Positions 5,908 to 13,089 of a DNA stretch of 16,479 bases are shown piece after piece. The translations under genes and the position numbers were made by a program. Source of the stretch: Oscillospiraceae bacterium. GTDB lineage: Bacteria > Bacillota > Clostridia > Oscillospirales > Ruminococcaceae. The stretch covers positions 1 to 16,479 of the forward strand of contig JAIRWE010000126.1 of NCBI GenBank assembly GCA_031253365.1. The letters run 5' to 3'. Positions within the stretch are counted from its first letter, which is position 1, and the number at the start of each line of letters is the position of its first letter. Under the pieces are notes generated by a model. That model was not told where the DNA came from. It ran no database searches and was given only the letters and a program-made list of their open reading frames with translations.

Positions 5908-7071
5908 ATGAAAATCGCGGCGATTATCGCGGAATACAACCCTTTTCACAACGGGCATAAGTATCACGTCGAGCAAACCCGCAGCGTTGCCGGTTCCACC
6001 CACATCGTAGCCGTAATGAGCGGAAATTTCACCCAACGCGGCGATATTGCGGTCACAGACAAGCATAAACGCGCCGAAACGGCTTTGCGTAACGGCGTCG
6101 ATTTGGTAATTGAACTGCCGGTCGCGTTTGCCCTGTCAAGCGCGGAACAATTCGCGGCGGGCGCGGTAGCTTTGATTAACGCGCTCAACTGCGTGGACAT
6201 TCTCAGTTTCGGAAGCGAGAGCGGCGACATCGAACTTCTCAAAGAAGCGGCGGGCGCCGCGCATTACGCCGTTACCACCGACGATTTTTTCAGCGCCATG
6301 AAAAGCGGATTGACATACCCCGCCGCGCTGCAAAAAACAATCGAAAAATACTATACCGACGATGTGGTTTACGCCTTAACCGAACCCAACAACACCCTCG
6401 GCGTGGAATACATCAAGGCGTTAAACGAGTCCGGCTCCTCAATCACGCCTTTCACGGTGGCGAGGAAGGGCGCCGCGCACGACGAACACAAAGACGACCG
6501 CAAAGAAATCGCGAGCGCTTCGCAGCTCCGTAAAATGCTGGCGGAAGGGGAAGATGTTTCGTCGCTTATGCCGAATATGGGCGAAACAACCGACTACGCG
6601 GACATTAGGCGGCTGGAAACCGCTGTTTTGGCTTCCCTTCGCTTGATGAGCCCGGCGGCGATTAAGCGCGCGCCCAACGTCCGTCAAGGTCTGGAAAACA
6701 GGATTTACAGGGCGGCGAGGGCGGCGAGGAGTTTGCCCGAACTTTTCTTTCTCGCGAAAACAAAGCGTTACACGATGGCGAGGATACGCAGGGCGGTGTT
6801 ATGCTGTTTCCTCGGGATTACCAAAAGCGACGTAAAATTACCGCCGCAATACGCGCGAATTTTGGGGATGAACGAAAAAGGGCGCGAAATCCTGTCCGCC
6901 GCGAAAAGCGAACTGCCCGCGGACACGTCGCTCGCCGCCCTGATGAAACTCGGCGACGGGCAAAAACGTCAGGCACTTTTGGAGGAACGCTGTTCAAACG
7001 TATACGCATTGGCTTTCGAGAAACGGCTTATGTGCGGCGGGGAATTCACCGCGAAACCCGTGATATTGTAG
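5908..7071 (+). CDS. tmcAL: tRNA(Met) cytidine acetate ligase (YlbM)
   Basis: A 387-residue nucleotidyltransferase-fold enzyme. Family knowledge from Bacillus subtilis: TmcAL activates acetate with ATP as acetyl-adenylate and acetylates cytidine 34 in the anticodon wobble position of elongator tRNA-Met. The N-terminus IIAEYNPFHNGHKYH carries the HxGH nucleotide-binding motif (His14, His17). VMSGNFTQRGD (residues 36-46) and LSFGSESGD (99-107) are further landmarks of the YlbM family. The length is slightly below that of the B. subtilis protein. A strong GGGAGG lies 7 bases before the ATG. No convincing plus-strand promoter could be picked in the AT-rich upstream DNA. It is divergent from ackA, whose product or substrate is acetate, and ends 11 bases from the converging permease gene. 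Confidence 0.93.
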   Translation: MKIAAIIAEYNPFHNGHKYHVEQTRSVAGSTHIVAVMSGNFTQRGDIAVTDKHKRAETALRNGVDLVIELPVAFALSSAEQFAAGAVALINALNCVDILSFGSESGDIELLKEAAGAAHYAVTTDDFFSAMKSGLTYPAALQKTIEKYYTDDVVYALTEPNNTLGVEYIKALNESGSSITPFTVARKGAAHDEHKDDRKEIASASQLRKMLAEGEDVSSLMPNMGETTDYADIRRLETAVLASLRLMSPAAIKRAPNVRQGLENRIYRAARAARSLPELFFLAKTKRYTMARIRRAVLCCFLGITKSDVKLPPQYARILGMNEKGREILSAAKSELPADTSLAALMKLGDGQKRQALLEERCSNVYALAFEKRLMCGGEFTAKPVIL

Positions 7072-7082
7072 GCAACCCTTTT

Positions 7083-7907
7083 TTAATTCAGCTCCCTCGC
7101 GCCGTACACCTTAACCGAGAGGAACCCCGCAAGAACGCTCACGGCGACGGCCAACGCCGCGTAAAGCGGTTCAAACCCGACGTAAATCACCCTCGCTGAA
7201 TCGAACCACATCATGGGCGTCACGGCGCGAACCGGAAGGTTATACGCCTCAAACGCCACCCCCAAGGCATAGAAAACCGCGACCGCCCACACGGACGCGG
7301 TCAGGGCTTTCCCACGCCCCCTCAAAACCGTCGAGAGCAGTATTCCTAGGAACATAAACACCTGGGCGGTCAAAAACATCCCGAACATTGAAAGTGTGAT
7401 ACTTCCCGCGTTTATGACCGAAACGTCCTTTAACTGCGCGAGGAACGTCAGCACGGCACCCGCCCAGCAGACGAACACAACAAAAAACGAGTTAAGAACC
7501 GCCGCCGCCATTTTCCCGCATACCGCCTCTGAACGCTTAATCGGCTTGGTGTAAAGGAATTCCGCCGTTTTGTCGCGTTCTTCTTTCGACAATATGTCCG
7601 CCCCCAGTAAAGCCGCGTGAATATAAGCGACAAGCCCGCACCACAAAAACATACAGATATACCAGCCCTGCGCCGTTGACACCGAGATGATTTCGGAGGT
7701 GCCGGGTTCGTATTTTCCCATACCCATCATAAGCTGAACGAGCCTGGGCATGATATTTATCATTTTATCAAAATCCATAGGGGTTTCGCCGCCCGTCACA
7801 ACGGCGTATTCCCCGAACCCGACGGCGGAAAACGCGAACATCGCCGCGCCCCATATTATCACAGCCTTCAAGTTGGCACGCATCTCCCGCCTGAAAACAT
7901 TAAACAT
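7083..7907 (-). CDS. ABC-2 type transporter permease
   Basis: A 274-residue integral membrane protein with about six hydrophobic segments (approximately residues 17-38, 83-104, 132-153, 165-190, 194-214 and 246-266). The cytoplasmic segment ADILSKEERDKTAEFLYTKPIKRSE after the second segment is the characteristic ABC-2 pattern (sk.E...KT.EfLLtkPi.R). It would form the membrane channel, probably as a heterodimer with the neighbouring 266-residue permease, driven by the ATPase encoded upstream. The ATG at 7907 follows GGAGG by 7 bases. It is last in the ilvD-radC-ABC run, 22 bases after the previous stop. The substrate cannot be told from sequence. Its end nearly meets the converging tmcAL end, with no hairpin terminator between them. 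Confidence 0.88.
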   Translation of the reverse strand: MFNVFRREMRANLKAVIIWGAAMFAFSAVGFGEYAVVTGGETPMDFDKMINIMPRLVQLMMGMGKYEPGTSEIISVSTAQGWYICMFLWCGLVAYIHAALLGADILSKEERDKTAEFLYTKPIKRSEAVCGKMAAAVLNSFFVVFVCWAGAVLTFLAQLKDVSVINAGSITLSMFGMFLTAQVFMFLGILLSTVLRGRGKALTASVWAVAVFYALGVAFEAYNLPVRAVTPMMWFDSARVIYVGFEPLYAALAVAVSVLAGFLSVKVYGARELN

Positions 7908-7929
7908 AACGCGACCTCCGAAAACTTTT

Positions 7930-8730
7930 TCAAACCGCCGCCCTGACGTCTTTTTTTATGAAAACCACAAATCCGGCGGCGGCAAACAAGAGCGTCAGAA
8001 TCCAGGCAAGCGCGAGGAACCGCGTTTCATACGCGCCGTTGGCGATAATGTAACCGTTGTCGAAATATCTCAAAGGCGAAAGGTAACGGAGCGCTTCGCT
8101 GTCCGCGATTGAGCTTACCATTCCGATAAAAAACACGCCGAACGCCACCCCCATGGTCAGGGAAACCGCGGATTTTATCCTGTCAAACAAAACCGCCAGA
8201 AACATTCCCAAACACAGGAAGAAAAGCTGTATGAACGTGAACGTCAGCGCAATCAGCGCGAACGTCTTAAAATCAAAGCCGTCCGGCGACTGTATGCTCA
8301 CGCTCACAACCGCCGCAATATAAAACGACACCTGCGATATAAACAAAACGGCAAGAGCCGCCGACAGCTTTTGCAGATATATGAAAGCGCGGGGGACGGG
8401 CTTGCTTAACAGAAAATCGACCGTTTTCATGCGGTTTTCCTTTGAAATGACGCTCAACCCCAGATTCAGCGCCTGAACAGCCGCCGTCAACCCTATGTAC
8501 AGAAAAACATACGAGAAATACCCCACCGAACCCGTAAACAAATCCGGATTGATTTCCAGACTTGCCAGAACCGCTTCCGGCAGCTTTGAGAGCATATCCT
8601 TTATCGCGCCGCTTTCTTCGACGAACATCGGCATCGCCGACATAACCAGCGGCAAAAGCACGGCGTAGGTTATGACCCACGCAACCGCAGACTTCCTGTA
8701 TTGCCTCATTTCGCTGACAAATATATTCAC
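7930..8730 (-). CDS. ABC-2 type transporter permease
   Basis: A 266-residue membrane protein with about six hydrophobic segments, the first at residues 13-35 (VAWVITYAVLLPLVMSAMPM) and the last near 236-258. It carries the same cytoplasmic signature as its neighbour (ENRMKTVDFLLSKPVPRAFI, residues 96-115), so the two permeases are distant paralogues and likely paired. The start is GTG at 8730, with AAAGGGGA about 10 bases upstream inside the 3' end of the ATPase gene's region. The in-frame ATG seven codons later has no ribosome binding site. The gap to the ATPase gene is only 18 bases. Confidence 0.87.
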   Translation of the reverse strand: MNIFVSEMRQYRKSAVAWVITYAVLLPLVMSAMPMFVEESGAIKDMLSKLPEAVLASLEINPDLFTGSVGYFSYVFLYIGLTAAVQALNLGLSVISKENRMKTVDFLLSKPVPRAFIYLQKLSAALAVLFISQVSFYIAAVVSVSIQSPDGFDFKTFALIALTFTFIQLFFLCLGMFLAVLFDRIKSAVSLTMGVAFGVFFIGMVSSIADSEALRYLSPLRYFDNGYIIANGAYETRFLALAWILTLLFAAAGFVVFIKKDVRAAV

Positions 8731-8748
8731 GCCGACAACGTCCCCTTT

Positions 8749-9639
8749 TCATTCGTAATAATGGAGAAAAATTTCTTCCAGCGACGGCTCCTCAATCGAA
8801 ACATCCGTGAGTTCCAGCCCGGACAGCTTCGCTATAACGCCGTTTATATCCCCTTTGAACATAAAACTCGCGGAATTTTTATCCGTCACATAGTTCATAA
8901 CGCCTTCCCCTTTGAAATAATCCGCGTCTATGGGGTTAGCGGCGGTCACGCCGTATTTTTTGTAATTATCGTTCCGCAACTCGCTGATTTTCCGCACGCC
9001 GACGATTTTACCGTCTTTGATAATCGCGACGCGGTCGCACATCTTCTGAACCTCGCTCAAAATATGCGACGAGAATAAAATTGTCGCGCCTTTTTTGTTT
9101 TCTTCCCGCAGTATATCAAAGAACGTCTGTTGGATAAGCGGGTCAAGCCCTCCCGTCGGTTCGTCGAGCATAATCAGTTTGGGCGAATGTAAAAGCCCCT
9201 GAACAATCCCGACCTTTTTTTTGTTCCCGTAGGACAAATCCTCGATTTTACGGTTAAGGTCAAGTTCCAGCCTTTCGGAAAGCTCTTTTATGCGCGCCGA
9301 ACAGTCCTTCTTGAAAAAACTCGCGGAATATCTCAGCAGGTCGATTACCTTCATCCCGTCATAATAAAACACCTCGGACGGAAGGTACCCGACGTCTTTC
9401 GCGATTTCGGACGCCTCCTTTATACAGTCTTTCCCGAAAATCCTCGCTTCTCCGCGGGTGGGGAAAATCAACGCCAAAAGCACGCGCATGGTGGTGGATT
9501 TTCCCGCGCCGTTCGGACCGATAAACCCGAAAATCTCCCCTTGCGCGACATTGAAGCTGACGTCGACAATCCCTCTGTGCCGCTTCTTTCGACCGTAATA
9601 CTTGGTTAAATTATTGATTTCGATTACATTCGCGTCCAT
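8749..9639 (-). CDS. ABC transporter ATP-binding protein (NatA/ABC-2 type)
   Basis: A 296-residue ATPase subunit that powers the two permeases encoded just downstream. Visible motifs in order: Walker A GPNGAGKST (41-49), Q-loop region around 85-88 (YLPSEV, where the usual glutamine is a serine-like position), signature LSYGN (135-139), Walker B LIMLDEP (155-161) with catalytic Glu160, D-loop GGLD (163-166) and switch histidine His192 in FSSHILSEV. The C-terminal EEPSLEEIFLHYYE block is typical of NatA-like multidrug, lantibiotic or sodium export ATPases. The signature LSYGN replaces LSGGQ, a common variation in this subgroup. The ATG at 9639 begins one base after the radC stop, and its ribosome binding site GGAGGTG is inside radC, so translation is coupled. 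The substrate is unknown. Confidence 0.93.
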   Translation of the reverse strand: MDANVIEINNLTKYYGRKKRHRGIVDVSFNVAQGEIFGFIGPNGAGKSTTMRVLLALIFPTRGEARIFGKDCIKEASEIAKDVGYLPSEVFYYDGMKVIDLLRYSASFFKKDCSARIKELSERLELDLNRKIEDLSYGNKKKVGIVQGLLHSPKLIMLDEPTGGLDPLIQQTFFDILREENKKGATILFSSHILSEVQKMCDRVAIIKDGKIVGVRKISELRNDNYKKYGVTAANPIDADYFKGEGVMNYVTDKNSASFMFKGDINGVIAKLSGLELTDVSIEEPSLEEIFLHYYE

Positions 9640-9640
9640 G

Positions 9641-10351
9641 TCACACCTCCGCCTGCCCCATGCAGCCGATTTCCCTCAGTGACGTCGCCCCGTCCCTGCC
9701 CACGACAATGTGGTCGATTAACTCAATATCCATCAATTTGAACACGCCGGCAATCTCCTTCGTCGCGTCAACGTCCGCGCGGGAAGGCAGACAACTTCCG
9801 GCGGGGTGGTTATGGGCGATTACCAATCTGCCGCAATTATTCGCGAATATCGCCCGCGCGATTTTCCTTACGGGTATGTTGACGCCGCCTATGGTTCCGG
9901 AACAAACCTTTTCGGACGAAATCAGCTTTAAGTCGTCGGTGAGATAAACGCAGTAAATCTCCTCGTCCCGCGCCGACGCGAAAAGGGCGGAACAGTAACT
10001 CTTCAAGCGTTCTGAATTGAAAAGTTCGGTTAATTCCCCCTCGGTTTTCCGCGTCAGATATATTTCCGCGAGCATACGGGAAAAACAAATTAAGGAAGCG
10101 GCGTTGGCGCCTACGCCCTTAACCTGTGTAAGTTCGCCGTAACCCGCGTTCAACACGCCCGTGAGCGAGCCGAATCTTTCCATAAGCTCATGCGCCGTCG
10201 CGTTGGTGTCGCGGTAGGGAACGGCGTAATACAGCAAAAACTCCAACACCTCATGCTCGGGGAAGTTGTTCAGTCCGTCTTTGAGGAATTGTTCCTTTTT
10301 CCTTTGTCTGTGCCCGTGATGCCGATTTTTACGGTTTTCGTCAGTCGTCAT
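9641..10351 (-). CDS. radC: RadC/JAB-domain family protein
   Basis: A 236-residue UPF0758 protein. An N-terminal helix-hairpin-helix region contains VKGVGANAASLICF (77-90). The C-terminal JAB/MPN domain has the complete metal motif HxHx10D, with His180, His182 and Asp193 in AHNHPAGSCLPSRADVDAT. The zinc-binding layout suggests a metallohydrolase, but the biochemical role of RadC is unresolved; the old DNA-repair assignment is not well supported. The N-terminal 20 residues are rich in His, Arg and Lys. The ATG at 10351 lies inside the end of ilvD (11-base overlap), with GGGAG 9 bases upstream, so expression is tied to ilvD. The stop is one base from the start of the ABC ATPase gene. Confidence 0.94.
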   Translation of the reverse strand: MTTDENRKNRHHGHRQRKKEQFLKDGLNNFPEHEVLEFLLYYAVPYRDTNATAHELMERFGSLTGVLNAGYGELTQVKGVGANAASLICFSRMLAEIYLTRKTEGELTELFNSERLKSYCSALFASARDEEIYCVYLTDDLKLISSEKVCSGTIGGVNIPVRKIARAIFANNCGRLVIAHNHPAGSCLPSRADVDATKEIAGVFKLMDIELIDHIVVGRDGATSLREIGCMGQAEV

Positions 10352-11999
10352 TGAGAATCGCTCCCGTACTCGCGCCCGTGACCGCTTTTGAATAACGTCC
10401 GAGATAGCCCGCCGTTTTTTTCGTCTTTACGGCGCGTTCCTTTTTCCGTTCCGCGATAACCGCGTCGTCAACAAGCAGCTCAACCTTCCTGTTCGGAATG
10501 TCCACGCTGATTTTATCGCCGCCGTCCACGTAAGCAATCAGCCCGCCCACCGCCGCTTCGGGGGAAATATGTCCGATTGCCGCGCCGCGAGACGCCCCGC
10601 TGAACCGCCCGTCGGTGAGCAACGCGACCGAACCGTCCAAACCTTTTCCGGCGATTGCCGCCGTGGGAGCCAACATTTCCGGCATACCCGGTCCGCCCTT
10701 CGGTCCTTCGTAACGGATAACCACGACGTCTCCCGCCGTGATTTCATCGTTCAAAATCGCGTCAACCGCGTCCTGTTCGGAATCGAAAACCTTTGCCGTT
10801 CCCGTAAAGCGCATCATTTCGGGAAGGACGGCGCCCTGCTTCACGACCGCGCCGTCTTCGGCTAAGTTGCCCCTTAAAACCGCTATTCCCCCGTCGTCGC
10901 GAACGGGGTTCTTTATATGCCTTATTACCGCGCCGTCCGCGTGACGCGCCGCTTTGACGCGTTCATACTGCGTTCCCGAAATTGTCGGCGCGTTCAAATC
11001 AAGCAAATCGGACTTCGACAATTCGCGCATGACCGCGCCTATTCCGCCGACGGCGTTCAAATCCTCTATGAAAATGTCGCTCGCGGGGTTCAGCCTGCAT
11101 AACTGCGGAACGCGGCGGCTGATTTCGTCTATGTCGTCCAACGTAAGAACCACTCCCGCCTCGCGCGCGACCGCCGGCAGATGCAGCACCGTGTTCGACG
11201 ATGCGCCGATTGCCATATCCACGGTTAGCGCGTTGAACATATTTTCTTTCGTAATGATGTCCGACGGCTTTACGTTATTTTCATATAACTTCATAATGAG
11301 CTCGCCCGTTTCTTTGGCGAGGCGGCGGCGCGCCGAGGTCACGGCGGGCAAGGTGCCGCCGAACGGCAAAGCCATGCCGAGCGCTTCGGTAAGGCAGTTC
11401 ATTGAGTTGGCGGTATACATTCCCGCGCAGGAACCGCAAGTGGGACAGGCGTTATCCTCGAAATCCTTGACGTCGCTTTCGCCTATTTCCCCGTTTTTGA
11501 ATTTGCCGATTGCCTCGTATATTTCGGAATAACCCACGCGCTTGCCGCCGACCGTCCCCGCGTTCATGGGTCCGCCCGACACGAAAGCGGACGGGATATT
11601 CAGCCGCGCCGCCGCCATAAGCATACCCGGAACGATTTTGTCGCAATTCGGTATAAACACCGCCGCGTCCGTCGGGTGGGCGGTAAGCATAACCTCTATG
11701 CTGTCGGCTATCAATTCCCGCGAGGCGAGGGAATATCTCATACCCATGTGATTCATCGCCAAACCGTCGCACACGCCGATTGTAAAAAACTCAAAAGGAA
11801 CGCCGCCCGCGTTGCGGATTCCGTCTTTGACCGCCCGTGAAATTTCATGCAGGTGCGTATGCCCGGGAACATAATCGCTCGCCGCGCACACCACGGCTAT
11901 GAACGGCTTTTTCATTTCGCCGTCGGTCAATCCGAGCGATTTCAGCAACGCGCGGTGCGGCGCGCGTTCAACGCCCTTCGTAAGCAGTTCGCTTCTCAT
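10341..11999 (-). CDS. ilvD: Dihydroxy-acid dehydratase
   Basis: A 552-residue iron-sulfur enzyme that dehydrates 2,3-dihydroxy-isovalerate and its methylvalerate homologue, the third step of valine/isoleucine (and leucine precursor) synthesis. Motifs seen: NCDKIVPGMLMAAARLN (Cys119), CPTCGSCAGMYTANSMNC (Cys185, 188, 191), the metal/substrate region GPKGGPGMPEML, and GRFSGASRGAAIGHISPEA near the C-terminus. The first cluster region reads VPGHTHL rather than the PCN form of [2Fe-2S] plant-type enzymes, which suggests the oxygen-sensitive [4Fe-4S] type; this is inference. The ATG at 11999 has AAAGGA about 11 bases upstream. No other ilv or leu gene is in the window, and the leader is too short for a T-box or leucine attenuator. 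It heads the minus-strand run that continues into radC and the ABC genes. Confidence 0.97.
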   Translation of the reverse strand: MRSELLTKGVERAPHRALLKSLGLTDGEMKKPFIAVVCAASDYVPGHTHLHEISRAVKDGIRNAGGVPFEFFTIGVCDGLAMNHMGMRYSLASRELIADSIEVMLTAHPTDAAVFIPNCDKIVPGMLMAAARLNIPSAFVSGGPMNAGTVGGKRVGYSEIYEAIGKFKNGEIGESDVKDFEDNACPTCGSCAGMYTANSMNCLTEALGMALPFGGTLPAVTSARRRLAKETGELIMKLYENNVKPSDIITKENMFNALTVDMAIGASSNTVLHLPAVAREAGVVLTLDDIDEISRRVPQLCRLNPASDIFIEDLNAVGGIGAVMRELSKSDLLDLNAPTISGTQYERVKAARHADGAVIRHIKNPVRDDGGIAVLRGNLAEDGAVVKQGAVLPEMMRFTGTAKVFDSEQDAVDAILNDEITAGDVVVIRYEGPKGGPGMPEMLAPTAAIAGKGLDGSVALLTDGRFSGASRGAAIGHISPEAAVGGLIAYVDGGDKISVDIPNRKVELLVDDAVIAERKKERAVKTKKTAGYLGRYSKAVTGASTGAILNDD

Positions 12000-12033
12000 C
12001 GTGTTTGTGTTCCTTTCATATAAAGGTTACCTA

Positions 12034-12048
12034 TTGACTTTCGGTCAA
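12034..12048. promoter_or_regulatory. Palindrome TTGAC-N5-GTCAA in the divergent promoter
   Basis: A perfect 5-base inverted repeat with the centre TTTCG lies between ilvD and the glycosidase gene. Its left arm is the -35 box of the plus-strand promoter (TTGACT), and its right arm reads TTGACC on the minus strand, a possible -35 for ilvD. It could be an operator or just two back-to-back -35 boxes. Confidence 0.4.
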
Positions 12049-12063
12049 GTTATAATGTATAAT
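12034..12063 (+). promoter_or_regulatory. Sigma-A type promoter for the GH105-like gene
   Basis: TTGACT (12034-12039) and TATAAT (12058-12063) are separated by 18 bases. A second TATAAT at 12051-12056 is too close to the -35 to use with it. Transcription would start near 12070, giving a leader of about 48 bases to the GTG at 12118. Confidence 0.75.
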
Positions 12064-12117
12064 GGACACGGGTGTATTCACAGCGGAAAGTTCTTTTTCT
12101 ACGGAGGTAACATTACG

Positions 12118-13089
12118 GTGAAAGTTGCTGATATGGTAAAAAAAGTTTTGCTCTGCGGTCAGCGCAGTTCATGGGAACACGGTTTCGCCGCTCAAAGCCT
12201 GTACGAGGCGGGCGATGAAGAAACCTTTGTCATGCTCGCACACGACGCCGTGTCAAGACAGCACGAAGACGGGCGGCTCGGAATAATAGGCGACCATTCC
12301 CTCATTACCGACCCCGCCGCGAACGGCGAACCCGTGTGGAGGGCGTTTGAACACACGAAAAACGAATACTATAAAGAAGGCGCCGAAAAGATGCTTCAAT
12401 ATTTGATGATGTACGGGAGAAGGACCCCGGACGGGGTGCTGTTCCATTCCGCCGAAAGCACCTATTCCGGATTTTCCGCCGACCAATTTTGGGTGACAAC
12501 CTGTTATAGTTTACCGCCTTTTTTGGCGCTGATGGACGAATTCACCGAGGCGACGAAACAATACGGCGGTTATTACAACATACTGTGCGATGAAGACACG
12601 GGGCTACTCTTTCACAGCTACGACTACAAACAAAGCGTCTATATAAAACAAAAACTGTGGGCGACGGGCAACGGGCTTGCCATGCTCGGAGCCGCCCGCC
12701 TTATGACGGAAGCGATAAACAAACGCGAGTTCAAAATAGCGAACGACTTGCAAAGCGCGGGAATTGCCCTTTTGGAAGCCATGCTTAAATTCCAAAATTC
12801 CGACGGACGGTTCCATAATATTTTAAACAACGACAAGACCTTTTTGGACGGCACTTCGGCGATGATGGTCGCCTCTTTCATCTACCGCGGAATTTCCGAG
12901 GGTTGGCTGGACGAAAAATACAAGAAAAAAGCCGATTTAATCAAGGAAACCATGATTGACTATATAGACGGCGACGGGGTGATACACAGTGTTTGCAGCT
13001 CGCTGGACTTCGAGAAGGAAGGGACGTCAAACGTGGCTCAGTCGGCTTTTGTCATGATGGACGCGTGGGCGAAAAAGGTCGTGGTCTAA
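12118..13089 (+). CDS. GH88/GH105-like unsaturated glucuronyl/rhamnogalacturonyl hydrolase
   Basis: A 323-residue protein resembling the (alpha/alpha)6-barrel glycosidases of families 88/105, which remove unsaturated uronic acid residues left by polysaccharide lyases. I chose GTG at 12118: GGAGGT lies 9 bases upstream, and the promoter at 12034-12063 rules out the longer open frame reaching back into ilvD. Family-like blocks are ADQFWVTTCYSLPPFLALMD (with Asp122), TGLLFHSYDY (Asp169), WATGNGLAMLGAARL and TSAMMVASFIYRG. Asp122 and Asp169 are the best candidates for the catalytic acids. There is no signal peptide, so it would act in the cytoplasm on imported oligosaccharides, as YteR does. It is somewhat short for the family. 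No sugar transporter or lyase gene is adjacent, so the substrate is open. Confidence 0.78.
   Translation: MKVADMVKKVLLCGQRSSWEHGFAAQSLYEAGDEETFVMLAHDAVSRQHEDGRLGIIGDHSLITDPAANGEPVWRAFEHTKNEYYKEGAEKMLQYLMMYGRRTPDGVLFHSAESTYSGFSADQFWVTTCYSLPPFLALMDEFTEATKQYGGYYNILCDEDTGLLFHSYDYKQSVYIKQKLWATGNGLAMLGAARLMTEAINKREFKIANDLQSAGIALLEAMLKFQNSDGRFHNILNNDKTFLDGTSAMMVASFIYRGISEGWLDEKYKKKADLIKETMIDYIDGDGVIHSVCSSLDFEKEGTSNVAQSAFVMMDAWAKKVVV

Noticed and set aside
12018..12054. Specific promoter for ilvD
   Set aside because: TTGACC-N18-TTTATA would start transcription within the ribosome binding site. The alternative -10 TATAAC (12054-12049) has no good -35. Neither is strong enough to call.
11899..12117. 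Upstream extension of the glycosidase reading frame (73 more codons, starting inside ilvD)
   Set aside because: It overlaps ilvD antisense, crosses the promoter at 12034-12063 and lacks a ribosome binding site; GTG 12118 with GGAGGT is better.
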